Source: Oceaniovalibus guishaninsula JLT2003 (lineage in GTDB: Bacteria; Pseudomonadota; Alphaproteobacteria; Rhodobacterales; Rhodobacteraceae). From it: a DNA stretch of 64,000 nucleotides. Position numbers and translations under genes: made by a program. This document shows, piece by piece, positions 19,810 to 28,108 of this stretch. Every line of letters starts with the position of its first letter. Position 1 is the stretch's first letter. The notes under the pieces were generated by a model that was not told the DNA's origin, made no database searches, and worked only from the letters and a program-made list of their open reading frames with translations. The stretch spans positions 1 to 64,000 of the forward strand of contig NZ_AMGO01000012.1 of the NCBI RefSeq assembly GCF_000299575.1, read 5' to 3'.

Positions 19810-20718
19810 TCAGGCGATCGGGGATCCCGAACGACCGGATCCCGCAACGCGACCCGCTTCGCGCAGCAGCGCCTCGACCAGGGGGCTGCGCGGATCGCGG
19901 CGGGGCACGATCAGGCCGACCGGCTGTGCGCGCGCCCCGCCCGTCAGCGGCACCAGCGCGACATCGGTGCCCCCGCCGAGAAACCCCGCCATGTCCGCGG
20001 GCAGGACCGTCATGCAGCCGCCCGCCGCGACGCTGGCCACCAGCGCGATGATCGAGTTCGTTTCGACCGCCGTGACAGGCGCGATGCCGCATTCGGCGAA
20101 GATGGCGTTCAGGATCCGGCGGTTCTGCATGTCGGGGGTAAGCAGCGCCAGCGCCTTGCCGTCGAGTTCCTTCCAGTCGAGGCTGGCCGCCCGCGCCAGC
20201 GGCGCGTCGCGGGGGCAGACCAGCATATAGGTTTCGTCGTAAAACGAGGCCGTATCCACCCGACGCAGCGGTTCGTTGTCCAGATAGGTGATGCCGGCAT
20301 CGACCTCGAACGTTTCCATCAGGCCGACGATTTCGCGCGACGTGCGCGACAGGATGGTGAAACGGGTTTCGGGATGCTTGCGCATGAACGCGGCGGACAG
20401 ACGCGCGGCCCAGGGCAGCGCGGTGGGAATGACCGCCAGCCGCAAGTCGCCCGACAGGCCATCGCGCATGACGCGCATTTCCTCGTGCAGCTGCCGCGCA
20501 TCCTCGACCAGACGTTGCGCGCGGGGCAGGGCGATCTGCCCCTCCGATGTCAGCCCGCCGAAACGCGATCCGCGCAGCACAAGCTGAACCCCGAGCTGTT
20601 CCTCGAGCTGCTTGATTCCCGCCGACAGCGTCGGCTGCGAGATGTTGAGGCTTTCGGCCGCGCGGCCGAAATGGCCCTCGCGGGCGACGGCGATGAACAT
20701 TTCCAGCTTGTCGAGCAT
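19810..20718 (-). CDS. fdsR: LysR-family regulator of the formate dehydrogenase operon
   Basis: A 302-residue LysR-type regulator. The N-terminal helix-turn-helix (residues 1-60) includes HFGRAAESLNISQPTLSAGI. The rest is a periplasmic-binding-like effector domain. It lies upstream of fdsG on the same strand. In Cupriavidus a LysR regulator named FdsR controls fds, so the symbol is given by context and family. The start MLDKLEMF at 20718 is the usual LysR beginning. The effector is presumably formate or a related signal, which is inference. Confidence 0.8.
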   Translation of the reverse strand: MLDKLEMFIAVAREGHFGRAAESLNISQPTLSAGIKQLEEQLGVQLVLRGSRFGGLTSEGQIALPRAQRLVEDARQLHEEMRVMRDGLSGDLRLAVIPTALPWAARLSAAFMRKHPETRFTILSRTSREIVGLMETFEVDAGITYLDNEPLRRVDTASFYDETYMLVCPRDAPLARAASLDWKELDGKALALLTPDMQNRRILNAIFAECGIAPVTAVETNSIIALVASVAAGGCMTVLPADMAGFLGGGTDVALVPLTGGARAQPVGLIVPRRDPRSPLVEALLREAGRVAGSGRSGSPIA

Positions 20719-20752
20719 GATCGGAAAGACTGATCCGCCGCCGGGGGCGGTG

Positions 20753-21823
20753 TCAATCCGCGCGCCATCCGTCTGACTGCATCTCGGCCAGGCGCGACGC
20801 GGTGCGCGCGAATTCGAATGCGCCCTCGCCCTCGACATAAAGACTGTCCGGCACGTCGGCGGCAGACATGACCAGCCGCACCCTGCCTTCGTAAAGCGCG
20901 TCGATCAGCGTGACGAAGCGGCGCGCCTCGTTGTAGTTTTCGGACGAAAGACGCGGCACGCCTTCCAGGATCAGCACGTCGATCGCATCGGCCAGCGCCA
21001 GATAATCCGCCGCCCCCAGCGGACGCCCGCAGAGATCCCAGAATGTCGCGCGGGCTACGCCGTTCGCGAAGGCGGGCAGCACGACGTCGCGGCCCGCCAC
21101 CCGCAACGTCAGTTCGGTGCCCGGCTTACCCGCAAGGTCGTTCCAGATGGCATCCATCGCCCTGCGCGCATCCGCGTCGTGCGGCACGAAATAGGCGGCC
21201 GATCCGCCGTCGCGATCCTGCCGCCAATCGCGGGGCGAGGCGAGTTCGACAACCTCCATCCGGTCTTCCAGAAGGGCGATGAAGGGCAGGAAAAGCTGGC
21301 GGTTCAGCCCGTCCTTGTAAAGACCGCCGGGGGGGCGGTTGGATGTGGTGACGATGACGACGCCATTGGCGAACAGACGCTCGAACAACCGGCCGACGAT
21401 CATCGCGTCGGTGATGTCACCGATCTGCATCTCGTCGAAGCACAGCAGCCGCAGACCGTCCGACATCTCGTCGGCGACGGGCAGGATCGCGTCGTCCACG
21501 CCGCGCTTGCGGGCCTTGGCGATGCCGGCGTGAACCTCCTGCATGAAGGCGTGGAAATGAGCGCGGCGCTTGCCCTCGATGCCGATGTTACCGAAGAACA
21601 GGTTCATCAGCATCGACTTGCCCCTGCCCACCCCGCCCCAGAGGTAGAGACCGCGCAGGGCCGGCGGTTCGGACCGGCGGAACCAGCCGCGGCGGGCGGG
21701 GCGGGCCTGCAAGCCTCCGGCCAGCCTGTCGAAATGCGTCAGCACGGCCCGCTGCGCCGGATCGTCGGTCACGGCACCGTCGGCGACCTGCCGGTCGTAG
21801 ATGTCGGTGAAATCGCTCATCAT
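20753..21823 (-). CDS. zapE: ZapE/AFG1-like ATPase
   Basis: A 356-residue P-loop ATPase of the AFG1/ZapE family, linked to cell-division control and membrane protein quality control. The Walker A motif is GGVGRGKSMLMN near residue 65; the Walker B-like segment is LLCFDEMQIGD. The later ILEGVPRLSSENYNEARRFV segment is typical. Two start codons lie next to each other (21823 and 21820); the AGGG site gives slightly better spacing to 21820. It precedes fdsR by 34 bases but need not share its function. Confidence 0.88.
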   Translation of the reverse strand: MMSDFTDIYDRQVADGAVTDDPAQRAVLTHFDRLAGGLQARPARRGWFRRSEPPALRGLYLWGGVGRGKSMLMNLFFGNIGIEGKRRAHFHAFMQEVHAGIAKARKRGVDDAILPVADEMSDGLRLLCFDEMQIGDITDAMIVGRLFERLFANGVVIVTTSNRPPGGLYKDGLNRQLFLPFIALLEDRMEVVELASPRDWRQDRDGGSAAYFVPHDADARRAMDAIWNDLAGKPGTELTLRVAGRDVVLPAFANGVARATFWDLCGRPLGAADYLALADAIDVLILEGVPRLSSENYNEARRFVTLIDALYEGRVRLVMSAADVPDSLYVEGEGAFEFARTASRLAEMQSDGWRAD

Positions 21824-21830
21824 GCTGCCC

Positions 21831-23019
21831 TTACAGCCGCCCGCGCCCGGCGGAAAGCGGGGTTGCGCCCGCCAGCCACCGCGCCGCCGCCCGTCCCGCA
21901 TGGCGGCCCGTCGCAAGGCAGGCCGTCAGCAGATAGCCGCCGGTGGGCGCTTCCCAGTCCAGCATCTCGCCCGCAGCCCAGATGCCGGGCAGGGCGGTCA
22001 GCATCAGCCCGTCATCGACGGCGTCCCAGCGCACGCCCCCGGCCGAAGAAATCGCTTCGTCCAGCGGGCGCAGACCCCCGTGACGGACCGGCAGGCGCTT
22101 GAGGATGGCAGGATCGCGCGGAAAGGGACGGGCGAATTCCAGCGCCAGCGCGCGGGCGGCAGGCGGCAGGCCCAGCCCCTTGCGCAGCCGGTTGCCGAGC
22201 GATCCGGTGGCGGTCGCCAGTCGCGCGCGAATGCGGTCCTTGGACCGGTCCGGCAGCAGATCGAGCGTCAGATCGGCCCCTTCGAGCACGTCGCGGCTGA
22301 CGGCATAGATGGCGCCCCCTTCCAGCCCCCGGCGCGTCAGGACGCATTCGCCGCGCATCCGTGTCGTGCCGGCAGACAGGACGACATTCTTCAACGGCGT
22401 GCCGAAGAAGGGGGCCATGTGGTCCGACCAGTCCACCGTCAGCCCGGCATTGGCAGGCTGGAACGGCACCACCGCGATCCCCCGTTCGGTCAACCAGGGC
22501 ACCCACGCGCCATCCGATCCCAGCCTCCGCCAGCTTGCCCCCCCCCAGGGCCAGCACAGTCGCGTCGGGGGTCGCGGTCGCGGCACCGTCGGGCGTGTCG
22601 AACCGCAGGGCGGCCCCCTCGAAACCCATCCAGCGCCAGCGTGTGCGCCGTTCCACCCCCAGCGCATCGAGCCGCCCGGCCCAGGCGCGCAACAGCGGCG
22701 ACGCCTTCATCGCCACGGGAAAAACGCGGCCCGACGATCCGGTGAACACGTCCTGCCCGAGGTCGCGCGCCCAGCCCTGAACGGCGGCGTTGTCGAACTG
22801 CGCCACGATCCGCGCCACGGCCGGACAGCGATAGGCGGCCAGCAGATCGGCCAAGGGTTCGTCCTTGGTCAGGTTCAGGCCCGATTTGCCGGCCATCAGG
22901 AACTTGCGCCCGATGGACGGCTTCGCCTCGGCCAGCACAACGCGGTGTCCGGCGCTGGCCAACTCGCCCGCCGCCATCAGGCCCGCCGGTCCGCCCCCGA
23001 TCACCCATGCTTCGGCCAT
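21831..23019 (-). pseudogene. HI0933-type FAD-dependent oxidoreductase (TIGR03862-like), frameshifted
   Basis: Two frames together encode a complete flavoprotein of about 395 residues. The N-terminal part starts at 23019 with AWVIGGGPAGLMAAGELASA, the FAD-binding motif, and RKFLMAGKSGLNLTKDEP. It stays in frame to VLALGG, where a run of nine G bases (coding strand) shifts it. Removing one G joins it to ASWRRLGSDGAWVPWL, restoring the family's LGGASW-RLGSDGAW segment. The C-terminal part then runs intact to the stop at 21831 with AAGEMLDWEAPTGGYLL. It may be a true broken gene, a slip-prone locus, or a sequencing error in the homopolymer. Confidence 0.85.
22538..22546 (-). repeat. G9 homopolymer tract at the frameshift
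   Basis: Nine consecutive C bases on the plus strand (G on the coding strand) mark the exact point where the flavoprotein's two frames meet. Eight would give an intact protein. Such tracts slip both in replication and in some sequencing methods. Confidence 0.9.
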
Positions 23020-23055
23020 CTTGCCCCCCGCCACGGCCGCACCGACATTGGCGGC

Positions 23056-23361
23056 ATGACCGATCCCGTCTGTCCGCTCTGCCTGCGTCCGATCCCGCCC
23101 GGCGCGCGGCAAAGCCTGCATCACCTGACGCCGAAGCTGCGCGGTGGCAAGGGCGGGCCGACCGTGCTGCTGCACCAGATCTGCCATAACGAGATCCACG
23201 CGACGCTGACGGAAACCGAACTGGCCCGCGATTATGCGACGCCCGACCGCCTGCGCGCGCATCCGCGTCTGGCCGCCTTCGCCGCATGGGTCGCCAAGCG
23301 GCCGCCGACGTTTCACAGCAAGACGCCGGGCGGCAAGCGGGCGGCGCGCAGGCGGCGCTGA
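23056..23361 (+). CDS. Small HNH-family protein
   Basis: A 101-residue protein with an HNH-like nuclease core. CPLC at residues 5-8 is probably half of a zinc site. SLHHLTPKLRGGKGG carries the first histidines, and HQICHNEIHATLT the final H-N-x2-H part. The C-terminal tail is basic (KTPGGKRAARRRR). It is divergent from the flavoprotein with a 36-base gap. No immunity gene, integrase or restriction partner is nearby, so a housekeeping or repair role is as likely as defence. Activity is not proven by sequence. Confidence 0.75.
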   Translation: MTDPVCPLCLRPIPPGARQSLHHLTPKLRGGKGGPTVLLHQICHNEIHATLTETELARDYATPDRLRAHPRLAAFAAWVAKRPPTFHSKTPGGKRAARRRR

Positions 23362-23433
23362 GCCATGCTGACGGCGCGTTTCGATGGCGCGACGCAAGGA
23401 TGACGGTTATGCCGGGCAAAAAAGGAGATTGCC

Positions 23434-24402
23434 TTGGCCCTGCCCGACATCCTGAGCCGCCTGCGTCTGCCCGTGGTCGGCGCACCGCTTTTCATCGTCT
23501 CGACCCCCGAACTGGTCATCGCCCAGTGCAAGGCAGGGATCGTCGGCAGCTTTCCGGCGCTAAACGCCCGTGAAAAGCCGGGCGAGCCGGTGATGCTGGA
23601 GGCATGGCTGGCGCAGATTACCGAGGCACTGGCCAAGCATGACCGCGACCATCCCGACCGGCCGGCGGCACCCTTTGCCGTCAACCAGATCGTCCATCGG
23701 TCGAACGCCCGGCTGGAGCGGGACATCGAGATTTGCGCGCGCTGGAAGGTGCCGATCTGGATCACCTCGCTGGGTGCCCGCCCCGAGGTGAACGAGGCCG
23801 CCCATGCCTGCGGGGGCATCGCGCTGCATGACATCATCGACGACCGTTTCGCCCGCAAGGCCATCGAGAAGGGCGCCGATGGCCTGATCGCGGTCGCGGC
23901 TGGCGCGGGCGGCCATGCCGGCGCGCTGTCGCCGTTCGCCCTGGTGCGCGAGATCCGCGATTGGTTCGACGGCCCGCTGCTGTTGTCGGGATCCATCGCT
24001 ACGGGCGCGGGGGTGCTGGCGGCCCGCGCGATGGGTGCGGATCTGGCCTATATCGGATCGCCCTTCATCGCGACGGAAGAAGCCGATTCCGCCCCTGAAT
24101 ACAAACAGATGATCGTCGAGGGTCGGGCAAGCGACATCGTGACATCGGCCCTGTTCACCGGCATTTCCGGCAATTATCTGCGTCCGTCCATCGTGCGCGC
24201 GGGCCTAGACCCCGATGCCTTGCCGCAGGCGGGCGATCCGATGAGCTTTGCAGGCGGATCGTCCAAGGCGAAGGCGTGGAAGGACATCTGGGGCGCGGGG
24301 CAGGGCATCGGCGCGGTCAAGGCGGTCGAGCCTGCGGCGCGGATGATCGACCGACTGGCGGCGGAATACGCTGCGGCGAAGGAGAGGCTGCTGACGTCTT
24401 GA
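23434..24402 (+). CDS. Nitronate monooxygenase
   Basis: A 322-residue FMN enzyme of the nitronate monooxygenase family (formerly 2-nitropropane dioxygenase), which oxidises alkyl nitronates such as propionate-3-nitronate. It has a TIM-barrel fold. VAAGAGGHAG and GSIATGAGVLAARAMGADLAY bind the FMN phosphate. The start is TTG at 23434, chosen because a strong AAAGGAG site lies just upstream and no in-frame ATG fits. Family members vary in substrate, so the exact nitronate is unknown. Confidence 0.88.
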   Translation: MALPDILSRLRLPVVGAPLFIVSTPELVIAQCKAGIVGSFPALNAREKPGEPVMLEAWLAQITEALAKHDRDHPDRPAAPFAVNQIVHRSNARLERDIEICARWKVPIWITSLGARPEVNEAAHACGGIALHDIIDDRFARKAIEKGADGLIAVAAGAGGHAGALSPFALVREIRDWFDGPLLLSGSIATGAGVLAARAMGADLAYIGSPFIATEEADSAPEYKQMIVEGRASDIVTSALFTGISGNYLRPSIVRAGLDPDALPQAGDPMSFAGGSSKAKAWKDIWGAGQGIGAVKAVEPAARMIDRLAAEYAAAKERLLTS

Positions 24403-24511
24403 TCCGCAGCCGGGCGGCGGAAATCTCTTGCAATCCGTGGCACTGTCGCGCCTCATCGGGGAAAATCCGCGTCCTGTCGGGCGCGGGTTCACTTCACGGG
24501 GGGAACCGACC

Positions 24512-25537
24512 ATGACGACGATTATGCGCAACCGCCTTCTTGCCACCGCCATCGCCGCCCTTCTGCCGGGTGCGGCGCTGGCGCAGCAGGTGCTGACGTT
24601 CCAGTCGTCGGATCCGGCGGGCAATCCGAATTTCGAGTTGCAGAAAGAGCTTTTCGCCGACGCCGTGAAGGAGAAGACCGGCGGCGAGCTCGAGGTGGAG
24701 CTTCTGCCGGTCGGGTCCATCGTCGAATACAACGAAACGCAGGAGGCGGTCGGCGCCGGCATCCTGCAAGGCCACATCACCGACACATCCTATTTCGCCG
24801 GCAAGGATCCGGCCTTCGGGCTGATCGCCAACCCAGTCGGCGCGTGGTCGGACCCGGCCGAAATGTTCGCCTTCATGGAAGAAGGCGGCGGCAAGGAGTT
24901 GATGAACGATCTGCTGGAACCCTACAACCTACACTTCATCGGGCCTTCGACGCCGGGGCTGGAAGCGCTGGTGTCGAAGGTGCCGCTGGAAGGGGTGGAC
25001 GACCTCGAGGGATTGAAGATGCGCGCGCCGGAAGGCCTGGTGCAGCAGGTCTTCGCCGCCGCCGGGGCGTCGCCGGTGAACCTGCCGGGGTCCGAGGTTT
25101 TCACTTCGCTCGACAAGGGCGTGATCGACGCGGCGGACTATTCCGTCTTCTCGACCAACCAAGCGCAGGGGTTGCATGACGTCGCGCCGAACCCGGTCTA
25201 TCCGGGCTTTCACTCGATGCCGATGGTCGAAGTGTCGATGAATCTGGATGCCTGGAACGGCCTGACGGACGACCAGCGTGCCGCCATCGAGGAGGCCGCG
25301 AAGGAGTTCCGCGAACAGCAGGTCGCACGGTTGGCCGAAGCGGACAGGGAGGCCGTCGAGGAAGCCGAGGCGGGCGGAGCGGTCACGGTCTGGGATTGGC
25401 CGGCCGAGGAACGCGCGCGGTTCCGCACCATCGCCATGGGCCAGTGGCAGGGCATCGCCGATCAGTCCGAGAATGCGCAGAAGGTCAACGATGCGCTGAC
25501 GGCCTATCTGCGCGACGCGGGCCTGCTGGCCGAATAG
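24512..25537 (+). CDS. dctP: TRAP transporter substrate-binding protein (system 1)
   Basis: A 341-residue periplasmic binding protein of the DctP family. The signal peptide ends at PGAALAQQ. The mature domain contains DLEGLKMRAPEGLVQQVFAA, the typical hinge segment in which an arginine binds the ligand's carboxylate. It is the first gene of a full dctP-dctQ-dctM set. The ATG at 24512 follows a G-rich site and gives a good signal peptide. The substrate is an organic acid of unknown kind. Confidence 0.9.
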   Translation: MTTIMRNRLLATAIAALLPGAALAQQVLTFQSSDPAGNPNFELQKELFADAVKEKTGGELEVELLPVGSIVEYNETQEAVGAGILQGHITDTSYFAGKDPAFGLIANPVGAWSDPAEMFAFMEEGGGKELMNDLLEPYNLHFIGPSTPGLEALVSKVPLEGVDDLEGLKMRAPEGLVQQVFAAAGASPVNLPGSEVFTSLDKGVIDAADYSVFSTNQAQGLHDVAPNPVYPGFHSMPMVEVSMNLDAWNGLTDDQRAAIEEAAKEFREQQVARLAEADREAVEEAEAGGAVTVWDWPAEERARFRTIAMGQWQGIADQSENAQKVNDALTAYLRDAGLLAE

Positions 25538-25541
25538 GACG

Positions 25542-26120
25542 ATGCGCGGGCGCGAAGACATCGACGTGGCGGCAACGTCCGAGGCGCTGCCCCATACCGC
25601 CCTATCCGAAGTGCCGCCCGAATCGGGCGTGTTCGGCCGGGCGGTCGATGCGCTGGGCATCGTCTTTGCCTGCTTCTTTCTGATCTCGACCGCGATCATC
25701 CTTTACGAGATCGTCGCGCGCTATGTCTTCAATTCGCCCACCAACTGGGTGCACGAGACGACGACGTTCCTGTGTGGCGTCAGTTTCATCTTCGGCGGCC
25801 TCTATGCGCTCAGCCGGGACAAGCATATCCGCGTGGTGCTGATCTACGATGCGGTGCCGCCCGCCGGGCGGCGCTGGCTGAACGTGGCGCTGTCGGTCGT
25901 GGGACTTGTGACGATGGTGTTCTTCGCCATCGCGTCCTGGCAGAACACCTCGAACGCCATCTTCACGCCGCAGGGCGATTTCCGGCTGGAAACGTCCGGG
26001 TCCGCCTGGAACCCGGCCTATCCGGGCATGGTCAAGCTGTTCCTTTTCATCGTCATCGTCGCGATGGCGGCGCAGTTCGTGGTGCTGATCGTGAACTATG
26101 CCCGCGGCAAGGGCGGCTGA
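25542..26120 (+). CDS. dctQ: TRAP transporter small membrane subunit (system 1)
   Basis: A 192-residue inner-membrane protein with four hydrophobic segments, as expected for DctQ. The segment IVARYVFNSPTNWVHE followed by ALSRDKHIRVVLIYD is the family signature. The N-terminal 30 residues before the first membrane segment are longer than usual. It starts 4 bases after dctP and is followed by dctM after 5 bases. Confidence 0.9.
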   Translation: MRGREDIDVAATSEALPHTALSEVPPESGVFGRAVDALGIVFACFFLISTAIILYEIVARYVFNSPTNWVHETTTFLCGVSFIFGGLYALSRDKHIRVVLIYDAVPPAGRRWLNVALSVVGLVTMVFFAIASWQNTSNAIFTPQGDFRLETSGSAWNPAYPGMVKLFLFIVIVAMAAQFVVLIVNYARGKGG

Positions 26121-26125
26121 GCGGC

Positions 26126-27469
26126 ATGGAATTCGCCTTCGATCTGGGCTTTTTCGGGTCGCTGAAAGGCATGGGCATCGAGGCGGGATCGGTGCTTATG
26201 CTGGCGATGCTGCTGATCCTGCTGGTCACGGGGCTGCCGCTGGCCTTCGTGACGCTGCTGGTCGCCCTGATCTTCGCGCTTGGCTGGTTCGGTCCGATGG
26301 CGGTGCCGCTGATCACCAGCCGCATCTTTTCCTTTGTCGGCGCCTATGTCTTCGTGGCGGTGCCGATGTTCGTGCTGATGGCGTCCATACTGGACCGATC
26401 CGGCATCGCGCGGGATCTGTTCGACGTGATGAAGCTGATCGGCGGGCGCGTTCGCGGCGCGCTGGCGGTGCAGACGCTGTTCGTCGCCGTGCTGCTGGCC
26501 GCGATGAGCGGGATCATCGGCGGCGAGATCGTGCTGCTGGGCCTGCTGGCGCTGCCGCAGATGCTGCGGCTGGGCTATGACCGGTCGCTTGCCATCGGGG
26601 TTGTCTGCGCGGGCGGCGCGCTGGGAACGATGGTGCCGCCATCCATCGTGCTGATCATCTACGGATTGACGGCCAACGTCTCGATCTCGGACCTGTTCAC
26701 CGCGTCCTTCACGCCGGGCTTCATGCTGGCGGGGTTCTATGCGGCCTATATCCTGATCCGCGCGTGGTGGAATCCGCGCCTGGCCCCCATCATCGGCGAG
26801 GGTGAGACGCCCGACATGAACATGACGCGCCTGATCGTCGGGCTGGCGCTGCCGCTTGGCGTCATCGTGATGGTTCTGGGGTCGATCTATGGCGGCATCG
26901 CGTCCGTGACCGAAGCATCGGGCCTGGGCGTCGTCGGGGTTATCCTGTCCACGCTGGTGCGTGGCGAGCTGACGGCTAGGCTGATGCGCGACGCGGCGCT
27001 TCAGACGCTGGCGACCTGCGGCATGATCGTCTGGATCGGCATCGGCGCGTCGGCGCTGATCGGGGTCTACAACCTGATGGGCGGCAACCGCTTCGTCGCC
27101 TCGACGCTGATCGGGATTTCCGACAACCGGCTGATGATCCTGCTGTTCATGATGGCCATCCTGATCGTGCTGGGACTGTTTCTGGACTGGGTCGGCATCG
27201 CGCTGCTGACGATGCCGATCTTCGTGCCCATCGTGAAGGATCTGGGCTACGATCCCGTCTGGTTCGGCGTGCTGTTCGCGATGAACATGCAGGTCAGCTT
27301 TCTGTCGCCGCCATTCGGACCGGCGGCGTTCTATCTGAAATCGGTGGCGCCGCCCGATATTTCGCTGTCCGACATCTTCAAGGCGCTGGTGCCCTTCATC
27401 GGCCTTCAGATCCTGGCCCTCGGACTGCTGATCGCGTTTCCGGGTATCGCGATGTGGTGGCAGGGCTGA
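26126..27469 (+). CDS. dctM: TRAP transporter large membrane subunit (system 1)
   Basis: A 447-residue membrane protein of the DctM/ion-transporter superfamily with about twelve membrane segments. It carries the Na+-coupled translocation path. AGGALGTMVPPSIVLIIYG and the late MQVSFLSPPFGPAAFYLKS are conserved family segments. The frame is open upstream, but the ATG at 26126 follows dctQ by 5 bases and fits the family N-terminus. Together with the two preceding genes it forms a complete TRAP transporter. Confidence 0.92.
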   Translation: MEFAFDLGFFGSLKGMGIEAGSVLMLAMLLILLVTGLPLAFVTLLVALIFALGWFGPMAVPLITSRIFSFVGAYVFVAVPMFVLMASILDRSGIARDLFDVMKLIGGRVRGALAVQTLFVAVLLAAMSGIIGGEIVLLGLLALPQMLRLGYDRSLAIGVVCAGGALGTMVPPSIVLIIYGLTANVSISDLFTASFTPGFMLAGFYAAYILIRAWWNPRLAPIIGEGETPDMNMTRLIVGLALPLGVIVMVLGSIYGGIASVTEASGLGVVGVILSTLVRGELTARLMRDAALQTLATCGMIVWIGIGASALIGVYNLMGGNRFVASTLIGISDNRLMILLFMMAILIVLGLFLDWVGIALLTMPIFVPIVKDLGYDPVWFGVLFAMNMQVSFLSPPFGPAAFYLKSVAPPDISLSDIFKALVPFIGLQILALGLLIAFPGIAMWWQG

Positions 27470-27535
27470 CGCGCGCGGCGTTGTGAGGCTGCGCGTTTCG
27501 TGTCAAAGCGCGCGGCAGGGATTTCCGGGGGTCAC

Positions 27536-28108
27536 ATGAACGCCATCGCGGCGGCCATCCGCATCATATCGGGCATCAACATCGCCGTCGGGCGGGTATT
27601 CGCCTGGCTGTCTCTGGGGATCGTCGTGGTCTGCTTCACCGTCGTGGTGCAGCGCTATGTGTTCTCGGTCAGCTATCTCTGGATGCAGGATCTCTATATC
27701 TGGCTGAACGGCGCGATGTTCACGGCCGTGGCCGGGTTCGCCCTGCAACGCGACGATCATGTGCGCGTGGACATCTTCTATCGCCCGGCCAGTTTGCGGT
27801 GGAAGGCGATGATCGATCTGGTGGGGGTCTGCGTCTTCCTGCTGCCCTTCGTGATCGTGGTGTTCGTCTATGCGCTGCCCTTCGTCGAACGGTCGTGGGG
27901 CTTGCGCGAAGGATCGTCCAACGTGGGCGGCATGCCGGGCTTGTTCGTGCTGAAGTCGTTCGTTCTGGTCTTTGCCGTTCTGGTCGGCTTGCAGGGGGTG
28001 GCGATGGCGTTGCGATCCATCCTCGTTCTGGGCGGGCGGCAGGATCTGCTGCCGGTGCGGCTGCGGTATGAGGGGGCGGCGCATGTCCCCGGCGAGGATC
28101 CGGCCTGA
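27536..28108 (+). CDS. TRAP transporter small membrane subunit (system 2, TakQ-like)
   Basis: A 190-residue DctQ-family protein with four membrane segments. WMQDLYIWLNGAMFT and DDHVRVDIFYRPAS resemble the small subunits that work with TakP-type binding proteins for 2-oxo acids. It follows the first TRAP system by 66 bases but has no dctP of its own beside it. An upstream in-frame start at 27500 is possible; the ATG at 27536 follows CCGGGGG and gives a normal first membrane segment. It overlaps dctM by one base (TGATG). Confidence 0.85.
   Translation: MNAIAAAIRIISGINIAVGRVFAWLSLGIVVVCFTVVVQRYVFSVSYLWMQDLYIWLNGAMFTAVAGFALQRDDHVRVDIFYRPASLRWKAMIDLVGVCVFLLPFVIVVFVYALPFVERSWGLREGSSNVGGMPGLFVLKSFVLVFAVLVGLQGVAMALRSILVLGGRQDLLPVRLRYEGAAHVPGEDPA

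Noticed and set aside
21831-22667. C-terminal flavoprotein frame as a separate gene
   Set aside because: Its first 45 or so residues are out-of-frame translation, and the family motif spans the G9 tract, so both frames belong to one broken gene.
24440-24460. TGGCAC element as a sigma-54 promoter before the first TRAP system
   Set aside because: The second half (TTGC-like) is absent at the required spacing, and no sigma-54 activator gene is nearby.
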